Shown: positions 39,973-49,225 of the stretch, piece after piece
Layout: every line of letters begins with the position of its first letter
Position numbering within the stretch: the first letter of the stretch is position 1
Source of the DNA: Porticoccaceae bacterium
GTDB lineage: Bacteria > Pseudomonadota > Gammaproteobacteria > Pseudomonadales > Porticoccaceae
Length of the DNA stretch: 64,000 nt
NCBI GenBank assembly: GCA_018069525.1
Contig: JAGPUQ010000004.1
Span: 1 to 64,000 of the forward strand
Direction of reading: 5' to 3'
Translations under genes and position numbers: made by a program
Notes under the pieces: generated by a model
Told to the model about the DNA's origin: nothing
Seen by the model: only the letters and a program-made list of their open reading frames with translations
The model's database searches: none

Positions 39973-41291
39973 AGATTGTTGACTGCCCCTGGTATTTCTC
40001 CACCACTTGCCCAGTCGACCATCTCTGCTAAATGCACGACCGGAAGTTTATGTTTTCCCATGGTCGTGGATATCTGAGTCATGCAACCAATATTACTACT
40101 CACGATAATATCGGGCCTGGTATTTAATAGCGCCGTGACTTTATTATTGCCTAACTGTGATGCAATTTCAGATTGCAGTAAATTGTAAGTTCCTGCCGAT
40201 CCGCAGCACAGGTGAGCGTCTTGAGGTTGCATTACTGTAAGGCCGCAGGCTTCAAGAACGTCTATCGGCGCAGTTTTTTCCTTGAATCCGTGCTGCAATG
40301 AACAGGGGTTTTGCCAGGCGACGACGAGTGGTTTGCCGGATGGTCCCAGCAGAGGTTTTTCAACTTTGAGCGTTAAGTCGGCAAGAATTTGGGAAAGGTC
40401 TTTTACTTTGTCGGCTAATAATTTCGCGCTGGGCTCATCTGGTAGCAGATCGGAATAATCCTTCAACATTGATCCACAACCTGAGGCGGTCATTAACACC
40501 GCATCAATCGCTTCTAAATCCCAGGCTTCCAAGTCCCAGACCTCCAGATTTTGTCGCGCCATGTTTTCGGTTTGCTGTCTTTTGCCTAAGTGATGAGGCA
40601 AGGCACCACAGCATCCCGCTTTGGATTTTTCGGGGACGACCACCGCACAGCCGTGACGAGTTAAGGTGCGCACGGTAGCGGCATCAATTTCCGGGGCAAG
40701 CGCGTTTTGCACACAACCCAAAATCAGCGCAACTCGTTTTAGTTCTTCGCCTTCAGCGGGATAGACTCCGGGTGCGATGAGTGCCTTCGCGTCGGGGATA
40801 TGCTCGGGTACCAAGCCGCCCAGCGCGGCGACGGAGGAAGAAAAACGTCCCGTAAATCTGACCAGGGGATTGAGCATCTTCCCAAAGCGCAGTGCGCGGC
40901 GAAACCAGACGACGTTGGGCAAGAGACGAGCCAGCGTTCCACGTATGGTTCGTTGACTGAAAGACCGTCGGCCACTTTGCTCAATGCGTTCGCGACCCAA
41001 ATCGATTAAATGTCGATAAGAAACTCCGGAAGGACAGGTGCTTTCGCAGCTTAAGCAGGACAGGCAGTGATCGAGACTGGTAATAACTTCGGGGCTGGGC
41101 TCGGCTTCGGTTTCCAGTAAATCCTGAATTAAAGTGATGCGTCCCCGCGGGCCTTCCAGTTCATTTCCCGTCAGTTGATAAGTGGGGCAAGTGGCGTTAC
41201 AAAAGCCGCAGTGCACGCACTTTCGCAAAGCATCCTCGGCCCGTTGTATCGCAGGGTCGGTTTTTTGTTGTTCGCTAAAATGAGTTTGCAT
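39969..41291 (-). CDS. glcF: Glycolate oxidase iron-sulfur subunit
   Basis: A 440-residue protein with two [4Fe-4S] motifs near the N terminus ([12 protein letters not shown] at 25-36 and [12 protein letters not shown] around residue 75) and two CCG domains ([17 protein letters not shown]). It passes electrons from the flavin subunits to quinone in glycolate dehydrogenase, which feeds glycolate into glyoxylate metabolism. It is the third gene of glcD-glcE-glcF on the minus strand, 14 bases after glcE. Confidence 0.95.
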   Translation of the reverse strand: MQTHFSEQQKTDPAIQRAEDALRKCVHCGFCNATCPTYQLTGNELEGPRGRITLIQDLLETEAEPSPEVITSLDHCLSCLSCESTCPSGVSYRHLIDLGRERIEQSGRRSFSQRTIRGTLARLLPNVVWFRRALRFGKMLNPLVRFTGRFSSSVAALGGLVPEHIPDAKALIAPGVYPAEGEELKRVALILGCVQNALAPEIDAATVRTLTRHGCAVVVPEKSKAGCCGALPHHLGKRQQTENMARQNLEVWDLEAWDLEAIDAVLMTASGCGSMLKDYSDLLPDEPSAKLLADKVKDLSQILADLTLKVEKPLLGPSGKPLVVAWQNPCSLQHGFKEKTAPIDVLEACGLTVMQPQDAHLCCGSAGTYNLLQSEIASQLGNNKVTALLNTRPDIIVSSNIGCMTQISTTMGKHKLPVVHLAEMVDWASGGEIPGAVNNL

Positions 41292-41305
41292 ATATTTATT
41301 GTGTC

Positions 41306-42655
41306 TTAAAGGCCGGTATACATTCGGCCAGGGTTTAATACGCCGTTTGGATCAAAGCTACGCTTTACTCGTTGGGTTAAGGCCGCAAGTGCTTTCGGTT
41401 GGGGCTGGAAGACCTGGGTGTTTCGGCGGTGGTCGGCGGCGTTATCACCGCCAGTGACTTGCCATAAAGTGGCGTGGCCGCCCCAGGGTTCCATTGCCGA
41501 ACGTATGGAGTGTTCGGAATTCTTTGTTGGGGCGCCCGCTGGGCTATTTACCGGGCACGACAGCCAAATTAGTCCCCCGGCTTGATCGCTAAACCACGAT
41601 ACCTTGGGATTACTTTTGAAGACCTTCTCGGTAATATTGTGGGCCACTTGCCAGCCGACCGCGGGTGGCACTGAAAGTCGCCAGCACGCTTGCTGTTGAG
41701 TGTTGCTGGCCTGAAAGTCAGAGGACAAAAAATGTAAGTTTCCGATTTCATTCCAGAACACGCGGGAATCTGTACTGTTCAATACTTCCACATGGTTTGG
41801 GCGCGCATAATTCTTACTGGTAGTAAGTAATTCCCGCAAAGCATTAATTCGATGTTCGACGGAAGGTTCCGGGCCTTCGACGCGCAAAGCGATTACTGAG
41901 CTTTGAGGGTTGTTTGCAAAAACACTGGAAGCTGAGGACTGTGGAGACCGCGTGAACAAAGATGCAGGCAAATAGCTCGCTCCGCTAATACTATTGGGCG
42001 TTGCCGCTGCTGAGCCTATACAGCGTGAGGCATCTTCGTCACTCAGCCCAAACAACAACAGCGTACGTGTTTTTTCTGGCATCGGTAGCACTTTAACGGT
42101 CACCTCCCAGCATGCAGCTAAAGTCCCCCAGGAGCCGGCCATTAGCTTTGATAAATCAAAACCGGTGACATTTTTAACCACTCGACCACCGGACTTAAAC
42201 GGATCGCCGCGACCGCTCACTGCGCGAAAGCCTAAAAAATGATCGCGTGCGGCGCCGGCATAAAATCGCCGCGGGCCAGAAATATTTCCCGAGAGTACTC
42301 CGCCTAAGGTGCCTTTTTTTTGAGATGAAGAGCTTTGTTTTTCAGACAAATGATCGTGAAAAACCCCGGAGTAATCCGGGGGCTCAAAAGCCAGCATTTG
42401 TCGGTGCTCAGTTAACAGTGTTTCGATATCCGCGAGTGGCGTTCCCGCCCCGGCGGTGAGCACCAGTTCATTGGGTTCATATTGACTGATACCGGAAAAG
42501 CCAGATAAATCAAGAATGCCCTCGGCATCCACCGGGCGACCAATACCGATTTTGGAGCCACTGCCTTGCACGGCCAAGGCAGACTCGTGGGCATTGGCCC
42601 ACTGAATAACGTCGATCAATTGTTCCGTTGTATTTGGCTTAAATATTTCAGACAT
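41306..42655 (-). CDS. glcE: Glycolate oxidase FAD-binding subunit GlcE
   Basis: A 449-residue FAD_binding_4-type protein. EPNELVLTAGAGTPLADIE and GTLGGVLSGNISGPRRFYAGAARDHFLGFRAVSGRGD form the FAD site, and the C-terminal RVKRSFDPNGVLNPGRMY is the family end. The length is about 100 residues above the usual GlcE. The extra parts are a short serine/glutamine stretch after DHLSEK and a low-complexity segment around SPQSSASSVFANNPQSS. Both occur between conserved blocks, so the frame looks intact. Middle gene of glcDEF. Confidence 0.92.
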   Translation of the reverse strand: MSEIFKPNTTEQLIDVIQWANAHESALAVQGSGSKIGIGRPVDAEGILDLSGFSGISQYEPNELVLTAGAGTPLADIETLLTEHRQMLAFEPPDYSGVFHDHLSEKQSSSSQKKGTLGGVLSGNISGPRRFYAGAARDHFLGFRAVSGRGDPFKSGGRVVKNVTGFDLSKLMAGSWGTLAACWEVTVKVLPMPEKTRTLLLFGLSDEDASRCIGSAAATPNSISGASYLPASLFTRSPQSSASSVFANNPQSSVIALRVEGPEPSVEHRINALRELLTTSKNYARPNHVEVLNSTDSRVFWNEIGNLHFLSSDFQASNTQQQACWRLSVPPAVGWQVAHNITEKVFKSNPKVSWFSDQAGGLIWLSCPVNSPAGAPTKNSEHSIRSAMEPWGGHATLWQVTGGDNAADHRRNTQVFQPQPKALAALTQRVKRSFDPNGVLNPGRMYTGL

Positions 42656-42684
42656 CTTATTTTTTCTGTGAGCTTCCTGCGCGA

Positions 42685-44172
42685 TTAAAGACGTGGCAGT
42701 TCGGGAAACGGTAGTTCGCCATTGTGAACGTGCATATGGCCCAGTTCGGCACAGCGATGCAGGGTCGGGAATACTTTTCCGGGATTAAGCCGACCTTCGG
42801 GATCAAAAGCACACTTTACCCGCATCTGCTGGTTGAGATCGCCCTGGTCAAAAATAACCCCCATTAAATCCCGTTTCTCTACGCCAATGCCGTGCTCGCC
42901 GGTCAGCACACCGCCGACCTCGACACAGAGTCTTAGAATATCCGCGCCGAAGGCTTCCGCGATTTCCAGCTCTCCCGGAATATTGGAGTCGTACATAATC
43001 AGCGGGTGCAAATTACCGTCGCCGGCGTGAAACACATTGGCGACCCGTAAACCATGGTGGACGCCGAGGGCGCTGATGCGGCGCAGCACGTCCGGAAGTT
43101 GGCTGCGGGGAATAGTGCCGTCCATGCATAAATAATCCGGCGATAGACTACCCAATGCCGGAAAGGCAGATTTACGGCCCAGCCAAAAACGTAGCCGCTC
43201 TGCTTCGCTGTTGCTAACTTGTACCGAGGTGCTCGCCCCTGCCTTAGCGATGTCGACGACCTGATTGATTAAATGATCGACTTCTACCGGATTGCCATCG
43301 AGCTCGACAATTAACAGCGCTTCCACATCCAGCGGGTAACCGGCGTGGCAGTAGTCTTCACTGGCGGCGATAATAAATTTATCCATCATCTCCAGTCCGG
43401 CGGGAATAATACCGTTGGCAATAATGTTGCCGACCACCTGCCCGGCGTCTTCATTGTTATCAAAACCCAGCAATACCGCGCGCGCGACTTCGGGGCGCGG
43501 CAAAATGCGCACGGTGACTTCGGTAATCACGCCGAGCAGACCTTCGGAACCGGTGAGCAGGCCGAGCAGATCGTAACCTTCGGAATCCAGATGTTGCCCG
43601 CCGAGACGAATCACGGTGCCGTCCATCAACACCATTTCCAGGCCGAGTATATTATTGGTGGTCATGCCGTACTTTAAGCAATGCACCCCGCCGGAGTTTT
43701 CCGCCACGTTACCGCCAATGGTGCAGGCGATTTGGCTGGAGGGGTCGGGAGCATAATAAAAATTCTGATCTGCTACGGCATCGCTTATGGATAAATTAGT
43801 AACACCACTTTGCGCAGTGACGCAGCGGTTGTCGTAGTCGATATCGAGGACTTTGTTAAATCGACCCAGGCTCAGTAATACCCCGTCTTCCAGGGGCAGT
43901 GCCCCGCCGGACAGGGAGGTGCCCGCCCCGCGCGCCACCACTTTTATATTGCGCCGGTTACACAGGGCTAAAATTTGCGATACTTCTGCCACCGTGTCCG
44001 GCAGCACCACCAATAAGGGCAGTTGCCGGTAAGCAGTAAGAGCATCGCGATCGTAGGCACGCAAGCTGGGCTGATCTATAACGATGCGATCGGCGGGTAA
44101 CAAGCTCCGCAAGTCGGTGATCAAGGCTTCGCGCTGGTTTAAAATAGTCGCTTCGGCGGCGGGCATTTCCAT
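42685..44172 (-). CDS. glcD: Glycolate oxidase subunit GlcD (FAD-linked)
   Basis: A 495-residue FAD-linked oxidase, the catalytic subunit. The FAD-binding core reads VVARGAGTSLSGGALP and GGNVAENSGGVHCLKYG; the C-terminal domain contains NVFHAGDGNLHPLIMYD and GEHGIGVEKRDLM. It is close to D-lactate dehydrogenase relatives, but the GlcE/GlcF partners make the glycolate assignment firm. It starts the operon; no glcC regulator is adjacent, and 220 bases of non-coding DNA separate it from the divergent flavin oxidoreductase gene. Confidence 0.95.
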   Translation of the reverse strand: MEMPAAEATILNQREALITDLRSLLPADRIVIDQPSLRAYDRDALTAYRQLPLLVVLPDTVAEVSQILALCNRRNIKVVARGAGTSLSGGALPLEDGVLLSLGRFNKVLDIDYDNRCVTAQSGVTNLSISDAVADQNFYYAPDPSSQIACTIGGNVAENSGGVHCLKYGMTTNNILGLEMVLMDGTVIRLGGQHLDSEGYDLLGLLTGSEGLLGVITEVTVRILPRPEVARAVLLGFDNNEDAGQVVGNIIANGIIPAGLEMMDKFIIAASEDYCHAGYPLDVEALLIVELDGNPVEVDHLINQVVDIAKAGASTSVQVSNSEAERLRFWLGRKSAFPALGSLSPDYLCMDGTIPRSQLPDVLRRISALGVHHGLRVANVFHAGDGNLHPLIMYDSNIPGELEIAEAFGADILRLCVEVGGVLTGEHGIGVEKRDLMGVIFDQGDLNQQMRVKCAFDPEGRLNPGKVFPTLHRCAELGHMHVHNGELPFPELPRL

Positions 44173-44392
44173 AATCTAGGTTCCGCAAACAGGTTTCGAC
44201 AGAATAGTCGCAACGCAGCTAAATTCCTAGCGTCGCAGGGGTGCTGGTCACAGAGGTACTGCCCACAGGGCTATGGGCTGCGAAAATATGCGCTTGTGCG
44301 GTACCCGGTCGAATGTGCTTGAATAGGGGTTAACTTCGCGGCAAGCACCTCGGTGCGGGGCAATCAATAAGGCAAAATAAGGGGAAATTAAA

Positions 44393-45397
44393 ATGAAGGT
44401 AGATGGCGAATTGCCCATGGGCATGGGTAACACTATCGCGCGCATTGGCCAGTTGGTCGAGGCGGGCTACACCGGCGCGCAGACCATCGAGACCGGGCAC
44501 GATCCTTTTCTACCGCTGGTACTGGCGGCGGAACACAGTAAGGACATCGATCTGATGACCGCGATCGCGGTAGCCTTTGCCCGCAACCCAATGAACCTGG
44601 CGGCCATCGGCAACGACCTCAACGCCTTTTCCCAGGGGCGTTTTATTCTCGGCCTTGGTTCGCAAATAAAGCCCCACATCGAAAAGCGCTTCTCCATGCC
44701 CTGGTCGAAACCGGCCGCGCGGATGCGGGAAATGATTTTGGCCATGCGCGCGATCTGGGCGACCTGGTACGATGGTGAGCCACTGGATTTTCGTGGCGAG
44801 TTTTATCAGCACACATTAATGACGCCGGTATTTACGCCGACAACCAGTGAATACGGCCCGCCCCGCGTTTTTATTGCTGCGGTAGGGCCGATGATGATCG
44901 AGGTGGCGGCGGATTTGTGCGAAGGCATGCTGGTACACCCGCTCACCTCTACGCGCTACCTTAAGGAAAATATCCTCCCGGTTATCGAGCGGGGTTTGGC
45001 GAAGCGTGGCTTAGCGCGTCGGGACTTTGAATTGTCCTACCCGGTGTTTGTTGTCTCCGGTCAAACCGAGGAGGACTTTAAGCAGAGCGATAAGGCGATA
45101 CGGGAGCGCATCGCGTTTTATGCCTCGACCCCGGCCTACAAAAGAGTGCTGGAAGCTCACGGTTGGGAAACTCTGCAACCGGAACTTAATCAGATGTCCA
45201 AGCGCGGTATGTGGGCGGAGATGGGCGGTCTGATTGACGACGATATACTGAATACGTTTGCCGTCGTCGGCGAGCCAGACCAAATTGTGCCGAAGATTAA
45301 GCAGCGCTATACGGGTCTGGTTGACCGTATTACCATCAACTTTGATTTTGCTTCGCCCGCCCAGCACCCGGATTTAATTAAGCAGCTTGCGGGCTAA
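44393..45397 (+). CDS. LLM-class flavin-dependent oxidoreductase (TIGR03617-like)
   Basis: A 334-residue luciferase-like TIM barrel of the type often labelled an F420-dependent oxidoreductase. IELATAIAVAFARNPM-like text (LMTAIAVAFARNPMNLA), then QGRFILGLGSQIKPHIEKRF and MREMILAMRAIWATW are typical. The cofactor may be FMN or F420; nothing in the window supports F420 synthesis, so FMN is more likely. AAGGGG lies eight bases before the ATG. It is followed by a glyoxalase-II-like hydrolase and a methyltransferase in the same direction, with gaps of 55 and 54 bases. Confidence 0.82.
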   Translation: MKVDGELPMGMGNTIARIGQLVEAGYTGAQTIETGHDPFLPLVLAAEHSKDIDLMTAIAVAFARNPMNLAAIGNDLNAFSQGRFILGLGSQIKPHIEKRFSMPWSKPAARMREMILAMRAIWATWYDGEPLDFRGEFYQHTLMTPVFTPTTSEYGPPRVFIAAVGPMMIEVAADLCEGMLVHPLTSTRYLKENILPVIERGLAKRGLARRDFELSYPVFVVSGQTEEDFKQSDKAIRERIAFYASTPAYKRVLEAHGWETLQPELNQMSKRGMWAEMGGLIDDDILNTFAVVGEPDQIVPKIKQRYTGLVDRITINFDFASPAQHPDLIKQLAG

Positions 45398-45452
45398 CTT
45401 ACAGTCTAAGTAGAAGCAGTTAAATATCACTTTAAATTAAGAGGGTATCCCA

Positions 45453-46244
45453 ATGATCGTAGAGCAGGTGTGGACCGGAAACGACTACCGAAACTTTAAC
45501 TACTTGATTGTATGTCCCGAAACGGGCGAAGCCCTGGCTATCGACCCCCTGGCTCATCAAATGTGTCTCGATGTGGCCAAAGACCGGGGTTGGAATATTA
45601 CCCAGATACTCAATACTCACGAACATCACGACCACATTGGTGGCAACCAGGCCATTGTCGATGCCACGGGCGCCAAAGTGTTAGCGCACAAAAATGCCAA
45701 AGACAGTATTCCAGGCATGGACATCGGACTCGACGCGGGCGACGTGATTAAAGTCGGTCGTACGGTGGAATTGTTGGCCCTCGACACCCCCGGCCACACC
45801 ATGTGCCACATTTGTTTGCTGTCGAAAACCGATGAACCGGCCCTGTTCAGCGGTGACACCCTGTTTAACGCGGGCGCGGGCAATTGCCATCACGGCGGCC
45901 ATCCCGCCGAGCTATACGATACCTTTGCAGAGCAGTTGGCCGGACTCAATGATGATACCAAACTGTACCCCGGCCATGACTACATCGTTAACAATTTGGA
46001 ATTTACTCTGGATCGCGAACCCGATAACGGGCGCGCAAAGACCCTGCTTGGCGAAATAAAAAATCAAGACTTATCGGAGGCGTTGGTTACCACGCTGGGT
46101 CAGGAAAAAGAAATTAACACTTTTTTCCGACTGCAAAGTCCATCCGTGATTGCTCGGCTGCAGGAGAAGTTTCCAGATTTACCGGAACACCCCGACGCTA
46201 AAACCGTATTTTTAAAATTGCGAGAATTGCGCAATAGCTGGTAG
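45453..46244 (+). CDS. Glyoxalase-II-like MBL-fold hydrolase
   Basis: A 263-residue metallo-hydrolase close to hydroxyacylglutathione hydrolase (GloB). The binuclear zinc motif is NTHEHHDHIGGN, followed by TPGHTMCHI and FSGDTLFNAGAGNC; the second half has KLYPGHDYIVNNLEFTL and ends FLKLRELRNSW, both GloB-like. GloB hydrolyses S-lactoylglutathione, but the substrate here could be another thioester. GAGGG precedes the ATG. Possible co-transcription with the flavin oxidoreductase upstream. Confidence 0.85.
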   Translation: MIVEQVWTGNDYRNFNYLIVCPETGEALAIDPLAHQMCLDVAKDRGWNITQILNTHEHHDHIGGNQAIVDATGAKVLAHKNAKDSIPGMDIGLDAGDVIKVGRTVELLALDTPGHTMCHICLLSKTDEPALFSGDTLFNAGAGNCHHGGHPAELYDTFAEQLAGLNDDTKLYPGHDYIVNNLEFTLDREPDNGRAKTLLGEIKNQDLSEALVTTLGQEKEINTFFRLQSPSVIARLQEKFPDLPEHPDAKTVFLKLRELRNSW

Positions 46245-46298
46245 TTGATCGCAACAAAGTTTATCAATCAGTTAGTGCCTTGAAGGAGTGGTGAAGTG

Positions 46299-47150
46299 AT
46301 GGAAAATAAAGCGAATGCGGATATGGACGCCTACTGGAATGGCGAAGGCGGCGATAAATGGGTTAGTTTTGGCGATCGCCTCGAAGCCAGCCTCAAACCC
46401 TTTGGCGTCCGCGCTATTGCAGCGGCGGCGCTGCAGGGCGACGAAAATGTACTGGAAGTCGGTTGTGGTTGTGGCCCGAATACCATCGACCTGGCTAAAA
46501 AATTAAGTGGTGGACAGGTGCGGGGTCTCGATATTTCTGCGACTGTACTCGAAAAGGCCAGACAGGATGCAGTGGCCAACAAGCTGAGTAATATTTCATT
46601 TGATTGCGTCGATGCTCAAACCGGTGATTTGGGTGTGTCGCAATACGACCTGGCATTTTCGCGCTTCGGGGTGATGTTTTTCGACGACCCGGTACGTGCA
46701 TTCAAAAATATCAGCGGGGCCTTAAAACCTCATGGTCGCATCACCTTCGCCTGCTGGGCCGCGCCAGGCAAAAACCCCTGGGTGGCAGAGCCCCTGGCGC
46801 TTGTCGCCAAACACGTTCCGCTGCCTCCCCCGCCCGAACCGGGTACGCCAGGGCCTTTTTCGTTGAGCGATGAGGCTCGCTTGCGCGATTTATTAGCGGA
46901 GGCCGGGTTTATCAATACCGCCGTCGAAATCTTTCATGCGTCTATGGTCCTGGGTGATGGTGTTGCCGAAGCGGTGGATTTCCTGATGAACATGGCGCCG
47001 TCCGGTGGCGCCGTTAATCGCGCTGACCCCGATGCTGCGACTCGCGCCGCGATTGCCACCGACCTCGGCGACATGCTGAAATCCTGTCAGGGAGCGAAAG
47101 GGATAACCATGGATGCCGCGGCGCTGATAGTAACTGCCGACAAAGGCTAG
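46299..47150 (+). CDS. Class I SAM-dependent methyltransferase
   Basis: A 283-residue methyltransferase with the SAM motif VLEVGCGCGPNT (motif I), GLDIS (acidic residue of motif II) and an FSRFGVMFFDDP segment typical of the UbiE/type-11 group. The acceptor is unknown. The frame can begin at GTG 46291 or 46296; the ATG at 46299 with AAGGAG ten bases upstream is chosen. The last part has a proline-rich turn (PLPPPPEPGTPG) that may form a substrate lid. Third gene of the LLM-hydrolase-methyltransferase set. Confidence 0.85.
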   Translation: MENKANADMDAYWNGEGGDKWVSFGDRLEASLKPFGVRAIAAAALQGDENVLEVGCGCGPNTIDLAKKLSGGQVRGLDISATVLEKARQDAVANKLSNISFDCVDAQTGDLGVSQYDLAFSRFGVMFFDDPVRAFKNISGALKPHGRITFACWAAPGKNPWVAEPLALVAKHVPLPPPPEPGTPGPFSLSDEARLRDLLAEAGFINTAVEIFHASMVLGDGVAEAVDFLMNMAPSGGAVNRADPDAATRAAIATDLGDMLKSCQGAKGITMDAAALIVTADKG

Positions 47151-47201
47151 TTTCGCAGGGGCACCTGCCGCGCTCGGTAAATCGATCGCTGAGCGTCCCT
47201 G

Positions 47202-47618
47202 TCAGTGAACTGCGTGCACTGTGGGTTTACTCGACTGTCCTGGGGCGGGTCCGGAGGTTGGCCCGGCCTGATGCATAACCATGCGGTAGCGATCATCTTC
47301 TTTGACAAAACCATTGGTCGCCAGCAAGCGGTTTGCCGGTTGGCGTTCGTCCCATTCGTAGCAAGTGATCAGCACGATGCCCTCGTAATGAATTACCTCA
47401 TGGCTGGCGTGAACAATCGTCTGGGCGGATTCGTGCTCAAAAATCTGGCGCCAGCTTGCCAGCACATCCTCTCGCCGGATCAGCGGATGGCCGCCGGGGT
47501 GAATGCATAGCAGCGGCGTGTGAGCAGCCCAGACCTGCTCCATAGCCGGGAAGTCTTTATTCAAGAAGGCTTGATAGAAGGTGTCGTTGCAGAACAGAAC
47601 TTCTTCCTGGTCACTCAT
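47202..47618 (-). CDS. NTF2/SnoaL-like (DUF4440/DUF3225-type) protein
   Basis: A 138-residue cone-fold protein. FYQAFLNKDFPAMEQVWA and CIHPGGHPLIRREDVLASWRQIF fit the YybH-like ketosteroid-isomerase-related group, and HQAGPT near the end is common to it. A GTG at 47630 is possible but ATG 47618 is preferred. It shares orientation with the DUF442 gene 46 bases upstream. Function unknown. Confidence 0.75.
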   Translation of the reverse strand: MSDQEEVLFCNDTFYQAFLNKDFPAMEQVWAAHTPLLCIHPGGHPLIRREDVLASWRQIFEHESAQTIVHASHEVIHYEGIVLITCYEWDERQPANRLLATNGFVKEDDRYRMVMHQAGPTSGPAPGQSSKPTVHAVH

Positions 47619-47663
47619 TTTGGCATCCACTGCGCAGGGTACTATCGCGTATCACGCTACAGC

Positions 47664-48074
47664 TTAATTAAGACGATCCCGCAATTGCTCCAGGTCGTAG
47701 CCGGCTTTTTTTGCGGTTGCCAGAAGGCTATCGGCCGACTGCTTGCCCGCCTGCGATAAGGCCCACAGCATGGTGCAACGAGTCCCCGTGCGACAGTGAG
47801 CGAGAACTTTGCCAGGTTGCTCGCCGATTAACCGACTAAAGGTGGCGACATCGTCGGCAGAGATATTGCCGCCCACCACGGGCTGGTGAATGTAGCGAAT
47901 GCCCATCTGTTGCGCGACAGCTTCCATTTCACTCGCCGTGAGTTGATCGGCTTCCTCGCCGTCGGGGCGGTTGTTAATAATGGTAGTAAAGCCTTGTTCG
48001 GCAGCTGTTTGCACGTCTTCCAGAGTGATTTGACTGGTAACGTGGAGGGCTTTGGTAAGTTGATGAGTTTCCAT
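47664..48074 (-). CDS. DUF442 / TIGR01244-type phosphatase-like protein
   Basis: A 136-residue protein of the beta-lactamase-hydrolase-like phosphatase family. The CX5R active-site loop is HCRTGTRC, as in tyrosine-phosphatase-like folds, after VLAH. TTIINNRPDGEE is the usual second motif. Relatives are stand-alone or fused to persulfide dioxygenases and are linked to sulfide or sulfur metabolism. Here no such fusion is present. GAGGA lies eight bases before the ATG. Confidence 0.85.
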   Translation of the reverse strand: METHQLTKALHVTSQITLEDVQTAAEQGFTTIINNRPDGEEADQLTASEMEAVAQQMGIRYIHQPVVGGNISADDVATFSRLIGEQPGKVLAHCRTGTRCTMLWALSQAGKQSADSLLATAKKAGYDLEQLRDRLN

Positions 48075-48148
48075 GATTTTCCTCGTTGGTAAGGATGGTT
48101 TGAGAGCGGATGATACTTAGTTCGAACGAATTACGGATGGTTTATCGG

Positions 48149-48997
48149 CTAGCGGGTGCGCAAGGTACTGAGCCCCTCCTGTAAACGCTGCAAATGTTCC
48201 TGTAGCTGTGGCCCTTTTTGCTGCGCAACGCCAATGGCCAACACATCAATCACCACCAGATGGGCGATGCGTGAAGACATAGGCGTGTAAAGCTGAATGT
48301 CTTCTTTTACGTCAATAGCGATGGTAATGCTGGCCGCCGCCGCGATAGGCGTATTACTGGGGGTGAGGGCGAGCACCACGGCGCCGCGCTTTTTGACTTG
48401 TTCCATGGAGTCCAGCAAGGCCTGGGTGCGTCCCGACTGAGAAAAAGCGACTACCACATCGCCGGGTTCCAGCGAGGTGGCCGACATGTTCTGCAAATGG
48501 GGGTCGGAATAGGCGGCTGTCGAAAGCTGGAGCCGAAAAAAGCGGTGCTGGGCATCGAAGGCGACCGCCGCTGATGCGCCAAAGCCATAAAACTCCACGC
48601 GCTTAGCCGCGCACAAAGCAGACACCGCGCGATCGAGCATGGTGAGGTCGAGGTTATCGCGCACCTTAAGCAGGCTGTCGACGGTGGAGTCGAACACTTT
48701 GAAGGAGTATTCAGCGACGGAATCGGAATCGGTCACCGCGATCTGGCCGTAACTGGGGCTGGAAGCCAGTTGTTGCGCCAGTGCCAGCTTAAAGTCCTGA
48801 AAGCCCTCGCAACCTACAGCGCGGCAAAACCGCACCACGGTAGGCTCGCTGACGCCGGCGCGTTGGGCCAGGTCGACAATACGCATGCGCACCACATCGA
48901 TGGGCCTGGCGAGAATAAACTCGGCCACCTTACGTTCGGATTTACGCAGGTTGGCGAGTTCGTCGCTAATGGTTTGCGTGAGTTCGGCGGGTTTCAC
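48149..48997 (-). CDS. RpiR/MurR-family transcriptional regulator, HexR-like
   Basis: A 282-residue regulator with an N-terminal helix-turn-helix (RIVDLAQRAGVSEPTVVRFCRAVGCEGFQ) and a C-terminal SIS sugar-phosphate domain (FSQSGRTQALLDSM). It resembles HexR, which represses Entner-Doudoroff and gluconeogenic genes until KDPG is bound. The start is GTG at 48997 with AGGAGA eight bases upstream. Its usual neighbours (zwf, pgl, edd) are not in the window, so HexR identity is likely but not proven by context. Confidence 0.82.
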   Translation of the reverse strand: MKPAELTQTISDELANLRKSERKVAEFILARPIDVVRMRIVDLAQRAGVSEPTVVRFCRAVGCEGFQDFKLALAQQLASSPSYGQIAVTDSDSVAEYSFKVFDSTVDSLLKVRDNLDLTMLDRAVSALCAAKRVEFYGFGASAAVAFDAQHRFFRLQLSTAAYSDPHLQNMSATSLEPGDVVVAFSQSGRTQALLDSMEQVKKRGAVVLALTPSNTPIAAAASITIAIDVKEDIQLYTPMSSRIAHLVVIDVLAIGVAQQKGPQLQEHLQRLQEGLSTLRTR

Positions 48998-49225
48998 TCG
49001 GGCATTCTCCTGGAATGGCTTGGCTTCGGGGTGACTTAGTTTAGAGCAACATAGTTTGGGGCGATGCAGTGTTAGAAGCGGTGCCGCCTTAATAAGGGTT
49101 TGATTGTAAATAAACTACAGGAAAAAGCCATTTTTGTAATTGCGATGAGGAAATCTAGAAAACTTTGGCGAATCACGAGCAAGCATCCCCAGAACCACAG
49201 CAGAATTTGCTAGAATCCGCGCCCA

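Noticed and set aside
49000-49225. Search for a LexA box before uvrD
   Set aside because: No CTGT-N8-ACAG word was found in this gap, so SOS control is not claimed.
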